From Nitrospirota bacterium (GTDB lineage Bacteria; Nitrospirota; Nitrospiria; Nitrospirales; UBA8639), in contig JAOTTP010000029.1 of the NCBI GenBank assembly GCA_029864405.1, positions 1-34,147 of the forward strand: a stretch of 34,147 bases of DNA, read 5' to 3'. Shown in pieces: positions 24,580 to 33,858 of the stretch. The translations under genes and the position numbers were made by a program. The notes under the pieces were generated by a model. It had not been told where the DNA came from, did not search any database, and saw only the letters and a program-made list of their open reading frames with translations. Within the stretch, counting starts at the first letter, position 1. The number at the start of each line of letters is the position of its first letter.

Positions 24580-26361
24580 TTACGCGAAAGCCATGAGGCT
24601 TCGGGGAGGATTTACGCGGTAGGCCAGCACGTGGTCAGAAAACGAGCGAAAGTGATCCATCCCGACGATAGAGCAGGTATGGCCCGCCTCGATACATTGG
24701 TCCTGGAAATGATGTAAATACTCCATCGACGTGTGGTCGATAATCTGTCCCGACAAGATGATCAAGAAGCTGGCTTTGGAGTTCGAAGGAACAACCAGCG
24801 TTTCGTGGAGCGCCTTGTCGAGTTTCATCAGGTTCATACAGGTGACCGAAGACAGGTAGATTTTGTACGGGTTCTTCATTTCGCCTACCGTGCCACGAAT
24901 CGCGCCGGTGGCAACGGTCATGATGCTGTACCGTTCACGAGAGCCACGGCCGTCTCCGATTCGGATGACTGGATTACTGAATAATTCTACGAGCGCAGCC
25001 GACAGAAGACTGATAGACCGTTTGAGGGGAAATTCTCCGGCCGGGGTTTCCTTGGCTGAGTTCCGTACCAGGTCAACACAGAGCACGACGATCTTCGTGA
25101 GCATGCCAAGCGCCACTCCTTCCAACAGGTCGGAGGTGTACAAGGTGACGACAACGGTGACCCCAGCGATCAACAGCTGTTCCTTCCCGATTGCAAGTAT
25201 CTTCCAGAAGACCCTGGGCGCGCATAGTTGCCATCCGACAAAGATGAGCAATGCCGCCAGGACTGTGAGGGGAATGAGATTGATGAGCCTCGTCCCAAAC
25301 CACAAGATGAGCGCGAGGCAACAGGCATAGTAAAAGTTGGCCCAGAGGGTTCGTCCTCCGGCCATGATATTGGTTGTGCTTTTCACTCCGCCGGGGATGA
25401 TCGTCAAGCCGCCTGCCAGGCTTGATAGGATGTTAGAAATACCCATGGCCCGCAGGGTCACATTAGGATCAGATTTTCGATGAAACGGGTCGATCTTATC
25501 GACCGCGGCGATCGTGGCCAGCGACTCAGTGCCATCGATGAGGGTGAGCGTGATGATCGTGAGCAAAAACGCTATCCACAAATCCTGATTATGCCATGCT
25601 TCAGAAAAATGAGGAAAGTGAATGCCATGTTGAAAGATATCGAGAGGCACATGGACCAAGTATTCTTGCGGGAGTTGCAGGAACCAACTGGCGATGCCGC
25701 CTAAAGTGACGACCAGGAGGGGCGCCGGGATAAGCGTGGCCCATCGTTCTTTTCGGCTGGAAAGAAAAAAGAGGAGGGCCATGGAAAGACCGCCGACGAG
25801 AAAGATTGCCGGATTCATCTCATGGATATCGTGAGGAATCGCCAGAATGCCCTCTGGAATGGATTTGACGGGCGGCAACTGGTCTCCCAGGAGTTGCGGT
25901 ATTTGTTTGACGATGATAAGCATGCCGATCGCGCTCAACATGCCTTCGACTACCGAGATGGGAAAGTACAGGGCGAATCTCCCGGCACGAAAGAGACTCA
26001 ACACCACCTGCACTACCCCGGTCAGACAAATCGCCACCAGTAAGAGCGGATATCCCACCGCTAAGTCTCCATGGCCGAGTGTAATCATGCCGGCCAACAG
26101 TGCTGGCGCCAGACCCGCGGCCGGTCCGCTGATCGTCACATAGGCTCCACCGAGGAAAGGAAAGATAAACCCGGCGATGATCGCAGAGATCACACCGGTG
26201 ATAGGCGGCGCGCCGGAAGCCACGGCGATTCCAAGCGAGAGGGGGAGCCCAATGAGTGCGACCTGCAATCCTGCTAACAAGTCATAGCGCCAATGTTTTA
26301 GCCCACGCACCCCATTCTGGGGTTTTTCCATGGCTGGGGCTACTGGATGCTGGGACGACAT
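24580..26361 (-). CDS. SulP-family anion transporter (probable bicarbonate)
   Basis: A 593-residue SulP permease. After a short cytoplasmic start, LKHWRYDLLAGLQVALIGLP leads into the membrane domain of about 12-14 helices, with AGFIFPFLGGAYVTISGPAAG as the SulP signature and GTESLATIAAVDKIDPF near the second substrate-site helix. The last 110 residues form a divergent STAS-like domain. SulP proteins move sulfate, bicarbonate or other anions, often with Na+. Next to a carbonic-anhydrase-like gene, bicarbonate is the favoured substrate. AGGAGG lies 8 bases before the ATG at 26361, so the frame to 26418 is not used. Confidence 0.85.
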   Translation of the reverse strand: MSSQHPVAPAMEKPQNGVRGLKHWRYDLLAGLQVALIGLPLSLGIAVASGAPPITGVISAIIAGFIFPFLGGAYVTISGPAAGLAPALLAGMITLGHGDLAVGYPLLLVAICLTGVVQVVLSLFRAGRFALYFPISVVEGMLSAIGMLIIVKQIPQLLGDQLPPVKSIPEGILAIPHDIHEMNPAIFLVGGLSMALLFFLSSRKERWATLIPAPLLVVTLGGIASWFLQLPQEYLVHVPLDIFQHGIHFPHFSEAWHNQDLWIAFLLTIITLTLIDGTESLATIAAVDKIDPFHRKSDPNVTLRAMGISNILSSLAGGLTIIPGGVKSTTNIMAGGRTLWANFYYACCLALILWFGTRLINLIPLTVLAALLIFVGWQLCAPRVFWKILAIGKEQLLIAGVTVVVTLYTSDLLEGVALGMLTKIVVLCVDLVRNSAKETPAGEFPLKRSISLLSAALVELFSNPVIRIGDGRGSRERYSIMTVATGAIRGTVGEMKNPYKIYLSSVTCMNLMKLDKALHETLVVPSNSKASFLIILSGQIIDHTSMEYLHHFQDQCIEAGHTCSIVGMDHFRSFSDHVLAYRVNPPRSLMAFA

Positions 26362-27124
26362 GTTCTTTTCCTCCTGACTAACTGGTTTGACGCCAAAATT
26401 TTTACCCTCAATGCTCATGACCCTGTCCGGCTGGAGATATTGGCTTTCTGGTCTTTCTGGTTGTTGACTTCGACTGAATCCGCCAACGTTGCTCCACTCT
26501 GGTAGAGGCTTGTGTTCAAGAATGATGACATCGTGATCTCCCGTATGTGGTGTTCCAGGGTTGTCTACTCATCTCGCCAGAATGAACTATCTTGTCAGAC
26601 AGTTCATTGCATAACCGATGCCCATGGAGGCAGTGGGATCTGATCATTCCCAAGGAAACTAATGACGAATATTGCCAAACAATATTGAAGGTTCAAAAAC
26701 TCATGAACTGAAAAAGGGACTCGCGTGACGGTCGCCGCTTTGGATGAGCGGTATTGCACCGCGCGTCAAGTGCGAAGTCGCTACTACGGGCAGATCGTAA
26801 AGTGTGCAGGATGACGTCGTTCGGTCGTCTCGAGACAATGAGACGGCAACCCGATGATTTTGTAGGGATGACCATTCCATTTCTAGGAGGTCCCACATTC
26901 CGCCTGATCGCACAGACCTACCGTTCGACGAGGGGTAACCACGACGGGTGCGGCGACCACGATCCGAAATTTTTGTTGTTAATGCCTGGCAATAATGCCG
27001 CGAGGGTTTCAAAGATCAACTGTGTCCGACTGATTGAGGAATTTCCCTCATAGCTGAAAAACTGTCGTAGAGGTGGGTAGCGGTGTCGCTAACAGGAAGT
27101 ATGAAACTTTGTCGATTGTTAAAT
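26362..27124. other. 760-bp gap with a candidate operator dyad
   Basis: No gene supported. Upstream of the SulP gene, AATGAACT (26581-26588) and AGTTCATT (26601-26608) form a perfect 8-base inverted repeat around 12 bases, about 220 bases before the ATG. Open frames at 26693-27053 on both strands show no family features and overlap each other. Confidence 0.5.
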
Positions 27125-27604
27125 TTACCGAATGCCCCAACGAATGTGATAAGACAGGTCATAGCCGCCGGCGTTCCGTTGCGTGCCTAACACGGTCCCG
27201 TCGAACGAAATGCGGTACAGGCCGCTTTCCTGGATGCGAAACTTCACTGTGCCTTTCCCGTTTTGAGAAATCATGCGGTGGTAAGGCGTCTCGCTAGACG
27301 GCATACTCCCAATTTGGTACAGGTGGACCACGAGCGAGCCCTTGTGTATCGCGGTCTTATACTCGGCAAAAAAGTCCTGGCCTTTTGCGAAGTAAAAGGT
27401 TTTCAGTCCCCAGGAATAGCCTGCCCGGGTGCTCGTGAGTCCGTTTCCACTGATGTCCCGGGATTCATAGCCCAAGGTTTCTACCACCCCAGTGGCAAAC
27501 GCCAAAATCACCCCGGTCACCAGCACCAAGAAAACTCCAAGCCCACCGACCACGACTTTTCCAGAAATTTCTGTTCGTCCACGTTCAACGACAATAGTTC
27601 CCAT
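27125..27604 (-). CDS. Single-pass membrane protein with GOLD-like C-terminal domain
   Basis: A 159-residue protein. Residues 14-42 are a transmembrane helix (KVVVGGLGVFLVLVTGVILA), leaving most of the protein outside the cytoplasm. The C-terminal part (FYFAKGQDFFAEYKTAIHKG, ESGLYRISFDGT, GYDLSYHIRWG) resembles the beta-sandwich of GOLD/emp24-type domains. That is a structural impression and the function is unknown. The start and about 200 bases upstream occur again, degraded, at 22799-23090. Confidence 0.6.
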   Translation of the reverse strand: MGTIVVERGRTEISGKVVVGGLGVFLVLVTGVILAFATGVVETLGYESRDISGNGLTSTRAGYSWGLKTFYFAKGQDFFAEYKTAIHKGSLVVHLYQIGSMPSSETPYHRMISQNGKGTVKFRIQESGLYRISFDGTVLGTQRNAGGYDLSYHIRWGIR

Positions 27605-27837
27605 GGTCCCCTCTTACCATTTGTGTTTCCCATTTTCATGCCGAGTTTGCCTAGTTCATCTTTGAGGGTTTATCGGTTTGATCCTTAATACCCTTAATCC
27701 ATACGATGGGCATCGTTCGATTTGGTTCCAGGGCATTGTCATGGGTAGGGGGTCCGGCAATTGAGGATTTTAAAGCTGGCAAAGACCTGTGAATATCACG
27801 GGGGCATTGGGTATGCTGGAGCGGTGTGGGCGAATTC

Positions 27838-28659
27838 CTACGATTCCGAATAAAACAAGAGCTGCAATCCAATTGTGATGACAAAGAGGGCCCAGAGTAT
27901 TTTGAGGATGAAGCGGATTTGAGACGAGGTCGGAGGGGAGACGTGTGCCTGATCTACGAATTCTCCAGCAAACCAGGCCAGCCCTCCCGCCAAGGCCAAC
28001 GTGCCCATGACATTGTGGTGAAGCTGAATGTGGTATCCAGCCGGATGGGGGCCGTGCATGTGGACGAACAACATCAGTCCGCCTACCAGCGCAAACCCCG
28101 GCAGGAGCGCCCGCCAGAACACGTGAGAAAATTTTCCGGCCCGAAGGAACCCTTCCACCGTGCCCACGGCCAAGGCCAAGATTCCGAATATTTTATGTTG
28201 CAGCATTTCAGGATCTTTGCCCGATAACGTTTCGGCTAACGTCCATGAGCCGATGGGCCACGCCAAATGATCGCTCCAGATCAACAGGAAGATTCCTAAT
28301 CCAACCAGTGAAGCCGGCAACAGCCAACGAAACCACGCCAACGCGTGCCAGCCTATCGCCTTTTGCCACTCACTGACACCCACCAGAATGGCACCAACTC
28401 CGGCCAACGCATGGTTGAATTCGGAGTAGGCAATCCCTTCCGGGGAGCCTTCCCATTGTGCTGTCTGCGGAGTAGAGGCAGGATGAGGGTCATGATGGTT
28501 CCCGTGTCCCCCCTCCATCATCATGTTCTGTTCAGCCCAGGCATGGGGCAGATCAAGGCCAAGCCCTTCCCCCATTGTTCCCCACAGGCTTTGAAAAAGC
28601 AGAACCCCTAACACCATCCGATACATCCATGTGTACATTGCAGAGGGAGTCATAGGCAT
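27838..28659 (-). CDS. Histidine-rich polytopic membrane protein
   Basis: A 273-residue protein of unrecognised family. An N-terminal hydrophobic segment ends near AWAEQ and is followed by a Met/His-rich stretch (MMMEGGHGNHHDPH) that could bind copper or nickel outside the membrane. Six or so helices follow, with intramembrane or loop histidines (LFVHMHGPHPAGYHIQLHHN). The organisation is that of heme- or copper-related membrane proteins such as CopD-like families, but no signature is firm. Two close ATG codons (28659, 28647) are possible starts; the frame to 28743 is less likely. It stands alone between the GOLD-like gene and thiI. Confidence 0.55.
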   Translation of the reverse strand: MPMTPSAMYTWMYRMVLGVLLFQSLWGTMGEGLGLDLPHAWAEQNMMMEGGHGNHHDPHPASTPQTAQWEGSPEGIAYSEFNHALAGVGAILVGVSEWQKAIGWHALAWFRWLLPASLVGLGIFLLIWSDHLAWPIGSWTLAETLSGKDPEMLQHKIFGILALAVGTVEGFLRAGKFSHVFWRALLPGFALVGGLMLFVHMHGPHPAGYHIQLHHNVMGTLALAGGLAWFAGEFVDQAHVSPPTSSQIRFILKILWALFVITIGLQLLFYSES

Positions 28660-28959
28660 ATTTCTTTCATTATTGGTTATCCTCAATGGGGGCAGCTCCC
28701 GGGAGGCGGGAAGATTGGTGAATGGACGTTTGTCCGCAATCATGCAACAGTTTTCTCATTTCCAGTTGCTGTAGAACCAGCACACGTGTTGATCATTCCG
28801 GTTTTTCTTTGGTTGTTCATTGCGAAGACCTGATTGGATAAGGGATATCATATTTTGGTGTTCGTAAAGATCTCTGCGGTTGGCTCTTCTCATAACGGCT
28901 CATGAAGGATTTATCGCTACTTGCTGCCTATTTTTTTATGGGAGGTGCTGAGAGGTTTG

Positions 28960-30162
28960 TTATTGAGTCGGCCCTTTTCTCCCACGCGCCGAATGGGAGA
29001 AGGTGACGAGCTCTTTGCCTTGGAGGCCTTGCTGGACGAGTCCGGGAATGTCGAGGTCTTGTTCGACCTTGAGAATATGGGGCAGATGGCACCGTGTTTG
29101 GGGATGTTTGGGGACAAAGAGGGTGCAACAATCTTGATCAGGTTCGATGGAGGTCTCAAACGATCCCAGAGCTTGGGCTTGTTGTGTAATTTCCAATTTA
29201 TCCATGCCGATGAGTGGTCGGAGAATGGGAAGCGACGTCGCCTCGTTAATGACAGAAATATTTTCTGGCGTTTGGGACGCCACCTGACCCAGGCTGTCAC
29301 CCGTGGTGAGAGCCCATGCCTCTTCCTGCTCGGCAATCCGTGCGGCGATGCGGAGCATCAGGCGACGGTAGAGCACCACGCGAACAGGTGGCGGCGTGCT
29401 GATGACGACCTGGCTTTGGATGTCACCAAAGGGGATGAGATGAAGGCGGGAATACAGTTGATACTTGGTGAGCAATGTGACCTGATCTCGGACTTTTTCT
29501 TCAGAGACCCGTGAGAGATATGGTCGACCGTGAAAATGCACAAAGACGGCTTTACAGCCACGTTTCATCATGCGATAGGCTGCCACTGGAGAATCGATGC
29601 CACCGGAAATGAGGCAGATGACTTTCCCACCGGTTCCCGTCGGCAGTCCCCCCGGGCCGGTGTCGCGTTGACAAGAGTAGTAGGCGTAGGGCGGGACTAA
29701 TTCCAGTAAAATCGTCATATCGGGGTGTGAAAGGTTGACTCGCTTGCCGGTATGGTCGGCGATGGCGGCACCGATTTCCCGTTCCACGTCCATGGAGGTT
29801 TTCACGAAACGCTTGTCTGCCCGTTTGGCACTGACCCGAAAGGTATCGTAAGAATGGGTGGGCAGGTGAGAGACAATGGCTTCTTTAAGAGGCGTGAGAT
29901 CAGGATTGTCGTAAGCCAGTGGAACGGCTCTGGTCAGGGTGAAATTGACGACACCAAACACGCGCTTGATCTGTTCCTGCAAACGAGGCCATGTTGTATC
30001 ATCCTCGAAGCTCACCCGGATTCGTCCCTGGAGTGCTTCGACATGTACATGCGCCAGCGGTTTCAGGGCTCCTCGCAGATGGTGGACTAACCGGTATTCA
30101 AAATGTTTCCGGTTGCCTCCCTTGAGGGCGAGCTCATGATAATGCACTAACACATGAAGCAT
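28960..30162 (-). CDS. thiI: tRNA 4-thiouridine synthase ThiI
   Basis: A 400-residue enzyme. The N-terminal ferredoxin-like/THUMP region covers about 1-165, then the PP-loop SGGIDS at 186-191 binds ATP for adenylation of U8 in tRNA. A conserved Cys pair lies in EPDQDCCTLFVPKHP, which contains the catalytic cysteine of the family. The E. coli-type rhodanese domain is absent, so another sulfur carrier must be used. The start codon overlaps the trxB stop (TAATG), indicating coupled translation. The last residues (FSHSARGRKGPTQ) are encoded by a hairpin sequence at 28977-29001 and look like a replaced tail. Confidence 0.9.
   Translation of the reverse strand: MLHVLVHYHELALKGGNRKHFEYRLVHHLRGALKPLAHVHVEALQGRIRVSFEDDTTWPRLQEQIKRVFGVVNFTLTRAVPLAYDNPDLTPLKEAIVSHLPTHSYDTFRVSAKRADKRFVKTSMDVEREIGAAIADHTGKRVNLSHPDMTILLELVPPYAYYSCQRDTGPGGLPTGTGGKVICLISGGIDSPVAAYRMMKRGCKAVFVHFHGRPYLSRVSEEKVRDQVTLLTKYQLYSRLHLIPFGDIQSQVVISTPPPVRVVLYRRLMLRIAARIAEQEEAWALTTGDSLGQVASQTPENISVINEATSLPILRPLIGMDKLEITQQAQALGSFETSIEPDQDCCTLFVPKHPQTRCHLPHILKVEQDLDIPGLVQQGLQGKELVTFSHSARGRKGPTQ
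28977..29001. repeat. Perfect 8-bp hairpin in the 3' end of thiI
   Basis: TTCTCCCA-N9-TGGGAGAA lies inside the last codons of thiI. The sequence resembles dispersed hairpin repeats and may have supplied a new C terminus. No T run follows in the direction of transcription. Confidence 0.5.
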
Positions 30163-31085
30163 TAGTGGGACGCTTCTAGATATCGCTCGGCGTCGATGGC
30201 CGCCATGCAGCCTGATCCGGCAGCTGTAATGGCCTGGCGATAGTGTGAATCCTGCACGTCACCTGATGCAAAAACGCCGGGGATGTTGGTGGTGGACCGG
30301 TTCGCCTGAGTGCGGATGTAGCCTTGCTCGTCCATGTCGATGTGTCCGGTAAACAGGCTGGTGTTCGGCGTATGGCCGATGGCCACAAAGACGCCCGATA
30401 ACGGGATCTCTTCAATCTTGCTGGTTTGAACATTGCGGACCCGGATCCCGGTCACGACGTTGTCACCCAGGACTTCCTCAAGGGCACTGTTCCATTGAAA
30501 CGCGATTTTTTCATTGTTCATGGCCCGGTCCTGCATGATTTTTGATGCGCGTAATTTATCGCGACGGTGCACGAGGGTGACTTTTGAGGCAAATTTGGTG
30601 AGGAACGTGGCTTCTTCCACGGCGCTATCACCGCCGCCGATGACCGCAATCTCTTTGCCACGGAAAAAGAATCCGTCGCAGGTGGCACATGTCGAGACGC
30701 CATGACCCATGAGGCGGCTTTCGGATGGCAGTCCCAATAAATTGGCCGAGGCACCGGTCGCAATAATCAGCGTTCGCGCTTCCAGGGTGACTTCGTCATC
30801 TACCGTGATCCGAAAGGGGCGCATCTGGAGATCGACTTTGGTGACATGCCCCTGGCGAAATTGCGTGCCGAACCGTTCCGCTTGGGCCCGCATATCTTGA
30901 ATGAGTTGAGGTCCCATGATGCCTTTGGGGAATCCGGGAAAATTTTCCACATCGGTGGTGATGGTCAATTGTCCGCCAGGCTGTGACCCATCAATGAGCA
31001 GAGGAGAAAGATTGGCTCGAGCGGTATAGACTGCTGCCGTTAATCCAGCGGGGCCCGATCCCAGAATAATGACGTCATGCACCAT
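30162..31085 (-). CDS. trxB: Thioredoxin reductase
   Basis: A 307-residue flavoprotein that uses NADPH to reduce thioredoxin. The FAD site is ILGSGPAGLTAAVYTARA at residues 7-24. The redox pair is Cys133-Ala-Thr-Cys136 in STCATCDGFF. The NADPH fold starts at VIGGGDSAVEEA, and the C-terminal FAD contact is VFASGDVQDSHYRQAITAAG. Length is standard. AAGGAG lies 8 bases before the ATG. It lies 38 bases after coaE and overlaps the thiI start, forming an operon. Confidence 0.93.
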   Translation of the reverse strand: MVHDVIILGSGPAGLTAAVYTARANLSPLLIDGSQPGGQLTITTDVENFPGFPKGIMGPQLIQDMRAQAERFGTQFRQGHVTKVDLQMRPFRITVDDEVTLEARTLIIATGASANLLGLPSESRLMGHGVSTCATCDGFFFRGKEIAVIGGGDSAVEEATFLTKFASKVTLVHRRDKLRASKIMQDRAMNNEKIAFQWNSALEEVLGDNVVTGIRVRNVQTSKIEEIPLSGVFVAIGHTPNTSLFTGHIDMDEQGYIRTQANRSTTNIPGVFASGDVQDSHYRQAITAAGSGCMAAIDAERYLEASH

Positions 31086-31123
31086 GCGTGAACTCCTTAC
31101 GGTTAGACATGTGGTTGAACGGT

Positions 31124-31762
31124 CTATGGGGTCTTGAGGCTGCGGCCGGATGTTCGTGACCTCGCCTCATTGGCATATGTCCTATACAACGACTGGACGG
31201 CGTGGCGCAACTGAGTGCGTGGCCATGTTCCATCCAACACCACATCCGCATAGTCGAGCTTATAACGGAGTGGCATTTGTTGTCTGATTCGCCGAAGGGC
31301 TTGGGCCTTGGTGAGGCCATCACGGCGGCAGGCCCGGGCAAGTTGGGTGGCCCGGTCGGCGGTGACGACAATGACATAATCCATGCGTGTGTGTGCATGT
31401 GCTTCAAGTAATAACGCGGCATCATAGATGATGACGGCATGGGGATCGTTCTGTTGGATGATCTTGACCTGTTTGGCCTGCTCTCGGGCGACACGGGGAT
31501 GAATGATCGTTTGCAAAACGTGTAATTTCTTAGGTGATTTGAACACGATGTCGGCGAGGGTCTGGCGATTAATGGTTTGGTCTTCGGCAAGGACCTGTGG
31601 CCCGAATATTTTGACGATATCCCTCCAAGCTGGCTTTCCCGGTTTGACAACGACCCTTGCCAGTTCGTCGGCGTCAATAATCCTGGCTCCAAGCGATTGA
31701 AACATGTTGGCGACGGTCGTTTTTCCCGATGCCAATCCTCCGGTCAACCCGACGACTATCAT
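31124..31762 (-). CDS. coaE: Dephospho-CoA kinase
   Basis: A 212-residue kinase for the last step of coenzyme A synthesis. The P-loop is GLTGGLASGKTT near residues 5-16. DADELARVVV and IIHPRV are family motifs, and YDAALLLEAH is the usual core segment. The start at 31762 places the P-loop at its normal distance from the N terminus; the longer frame to 31888 is not family-like. No strong ribosome binding site is seen. It leads the coaE-trxB-thiI operon. Confidence 0.9.
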   Translation of the reverse strand: MIVVGLTGGLASGKTTVANMFQSLGARIIDADELARVVVKPGKPAWRDIVKIFGPQVLAEDQTINRQTLADIVFKSPKKLHVLQTIIHPRVAREQAKQVKIIQQNDPHAVIIYDAALLLEAHAHTRMDYVIVVTADRATQLARACRRDGLTKAQALRRIRQQMPLRYKLDYADVVLDGTWPRTQLRHAVQSLYRTYANEARSRTSGRSLKTP

Positions 31763-31923
31763 GGCCAACCATACCATAGGGGGTGGGGAGCAACAATAAA
31801 TATGGAAAAACTTTGACACCCGCTTGACCCTGCCAAACCCCTTGGGGTATTTGACTCGGGGAGAGTCTTCTCCCATGAGTGGGCCCATTGACCGCGAAGA
31901 ATGACAAAGGGGAAATAAACCAC

Positions 31924-32979
31924 GTGATATTTCAACACATGCTGACCATCGTTCGACCGGTTTTCATTTCGTGTGTCCTGATTCTGTGTGCCCTGCCTGG
32001 ACTGGCGCTTGCCAACCCTGAGGAACCTTCGCCTTCTCAGGACGTGGCCTCGTCGGTATGGCAGGTCGCCTTGGATGGCTCAGGGCATTTCACCTCAATT
32101 CAAGAAGCGATTGATCAGGCAGTGTCAGGTGACACCATTATGATCAAACGGGGATCCTATGCAGAGGATGTCACGGTTCATAGCAAGGAAGGCTTGTCGA
32201 TTATCGGTGAGGGTATGGACCTGGTGGTTTTGACGGGGAAGAAACGTGTCGGGACCCTTCATATTGGCAAATGGCCGTATGGCGCGACGAATGTCACGAT
32301 TCGAGATCTTTCCGTGGTTCAACATGGGGGGTTGGGGGTTGGAATTTTTAATGGCAGTGGTGTGCGATTAACACGGATTCGTGTCAATGGCATGGTGTTT
32401 AGTCAACAGGTCCAGGATGTTCATTTGGAAGATTGTGTGATTGGTGACAGTGAAACCACAGGTGTGGCGTTTGCCGATTCTACAGGCACTCTGTCGGGCA
32501 ATCTGATTTACCACAATGATCATGGTGTGGCTATTGGCGGAAAATCAGATGTGACGCTTCAACGGAATGTCATTACCCGGAGTCTCTATGAGGCGGTGGT
32601 GATGACTGATCAGTCCAAAGCCCGGTTGATTCAAAATACGTTGGTGCAGAACGGAGGCGGGGTGGCGTTTCAGGACGACGCGCAAGCTGAAGTGCAAGGG
32701 AATATTATTAGTCAGAGCGCCGTCGGCTTTTTGTTTTTTCCTGGGAGTCACACCACATTGGCCTTTAATGCCTTGTCTGGCAACCAGGGGAATTATGTCA
32801 TGACGGGGGATCCGCCAACACCGGCTCCTGACCGCGCGGGGAAAACCGATGTGCAGTTTGCCCCTGGATTTGTCAATCCTGAAAATGGTGATTTTCGTCT
32901 TCAAGCCGATTCATCCATGATCCAGGTCGGCGCCTTTCCATACCTAGGAGCCCTGCCTCCTATTTCTTCCAACCCATAG
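31924..32979 (+). CDS. Secreted parallel beta-helix protein
   Basis: About 351 residues with a signal peptide (HMLTIVRPVFISCVLILCAL, cleavage near ALANP). The mature part starts with the DGSGHFTSIQEAIDQAVSGD module of right-handed beta-helix proteins, and continues with repeated coils such as NLIYHNDHGVAIGG, NVITRSLYEAVV and NTLVQNGGGVAF. The family includes NosD-type periplasmic proteins and polysaccharide-active enzymes; no catalytic set was identified. A GTG at 31924 follows AAAGGGG at about 10 bases. The ATG at 31939 is the alternative. It is divergent from coaE. Confidence 0.75.
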   Translation: MIFQHMLTIVRPVFISCVLILCALPGLALANPEEPSPSQDVASSVWQVALDGSGHFTSIQEAIDQAVSGDTIMIKRGSYAEDVTVHSKEGLSIIGEGMDLVVLTGKKRVGTLHIGKWPYGATNVTIRDLSVVQHGGLGVGIFNGSGVRLTRIRVNGMVFSQQVQDVHLEDCVIGDSETTGVAFADSTGTLSGNLIYHNDHGVAIGGKSDVTLQRNVITRSLYEAVVMTDQSKARLIQNTLVQNGGGVAFQDDAQAEVQGNIISQSAVGFLFFPGSHTTLAFNALSGNQGNYVMTGDPPTPAPDRAGKTDVQFAPGFVNPENGDFRLQADSSMIQVGAFPYLGALPPISSNP

Positions 32980-33029
32980 TTTTCTTTTTGTTGGTACATC
33001 GTTGTCGCAGGAACGCGTGCCCGCACCAG

Positions 33030-33050
33030 GGTTCTGGACGTCCAGGAACC
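33030..33050. terminator. Hairpin in the gap between convergent genes
   Basis: GGTTCTGGAC and GTCCAGGAACC pair with one bulged base. It lies between the beta-helix and protease genes and could serve both directions, but lacks a T run. Confidence 0.3.
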
Positions 33051-33063
33051 ACAGTGTTTCTGA

Positions 33064-33810
33064 CTAGGGTTGTTGTTTGGGGCGGAGAATCAACCGAGCG
33101 TGCTCGGCATCCAGCGTGACCAGAAAATGTTTGAGGAAGGACATTCCGAGCAGGCCTTCGATGTGCTCGGGAATATCCGGGAGATCGTGAAGAGCCACGG
33201 CGACATTGGTGGCTTGTGCGGTTCCTACCGTGATTGAGGAGAGATAATTCATGTTGACTTGGACTGACCCTCCTGCGGTATTGACGGTCAAGAGTTCATT
33301 GTCGGTAGTTCCCAGGATTCCGAGATCAATGGCGACCTGAGTCGAGAGGACCGTCATGGAGGCACCCGTATCCACAATGAGTTGGGCCGATCGTTCTTGG
33401 TTCAACATCACATGGACGACAAATGACCCTCCATTTTTGGTGAGGGGGACGGTGATGTCCTCATTCAATGGCCTGTCCTGGTTTTCCTCATTCAGGGAGG
33501 ACAAAGGGGCAGAGATCTGGATGTCAGGAGGCGTCCGATTAGAAATGACCCTGTTGGTAACTTGCTGAGTTGGTGCTGTGGATGGCGAATCATTGGTGAG
33601 AGAAGAGCTCTGTGATGGCAATATGGTGCAGTCAAACAGTTGAACCGGATTGTCTGTTAAGACTCGCGCTCCGGATTCATCGAGACAGTCATACGTCGCT
33701 GAATGCCCTGGAGACACCCATAGAAGACTGTATACCATCACTCCGAGGAGCCACCACAAGATTGGGTGGTGAGAATTCATAAGAAGCACAGCACTGGGAC
33801 TTCTATGCAT
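33064..33810 (-). CDS. Secreted retropepsin-like aspartic protease
   Basis: Up to 248 residues. A signal peptide (HPILWWLLGVMVYSLLW, cleavage after GHSA) is followed by a DUF4124-like segment (ATYDCLDESGARVLTDNP) and a Ser/Thr/Asn-rich linker. Residues 118-246 are a single retropepsin fold with the catalytic Asp147 in VDTGAS and the flap/second-strand motif LLGMSFLKHF. Such proteases act as dimers in the periplasm; the substrate is unknown. The ATG at 33780 is as likely as 33810, and neither has a ribosome binding site. It follows a partial gene on the same strand. Confidence 0.8.
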   Translation of the reverse strand: MHRSPSAVLLMNSHHPILWWLLGVMVYSLLWVSPGHSATYDCLDESGARVLTDNPVQLFDCTILPSQSSSLTNDSPSTAPTQQVTNRVISNRTPPDIQISAPLSSLNEENQDRPLNEDITVPLTKNGGSFVVHVMLNQERSAQLIVDTGASMTVLSTQVAIDLGILGTTDNELLTVNTAGGSVQVNMNYLSSITVGTAQATNVAVALHDLPDIPEHIEGLLGMSFLKHFLVTLDAEHARLILRPKQQP

Positions 33811-33858
33811 AGTGCGCGAATCATACCAAGATGCAGGGGGAAAGCGCTATGAAGCCGA

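Noticed and set aside
26693..27053. Overlapping open frames on both strands in the SulP upstream gap
   Set aside because: Composition on both strands is equally protein-like and neither has a family motif or ribosome binding site.
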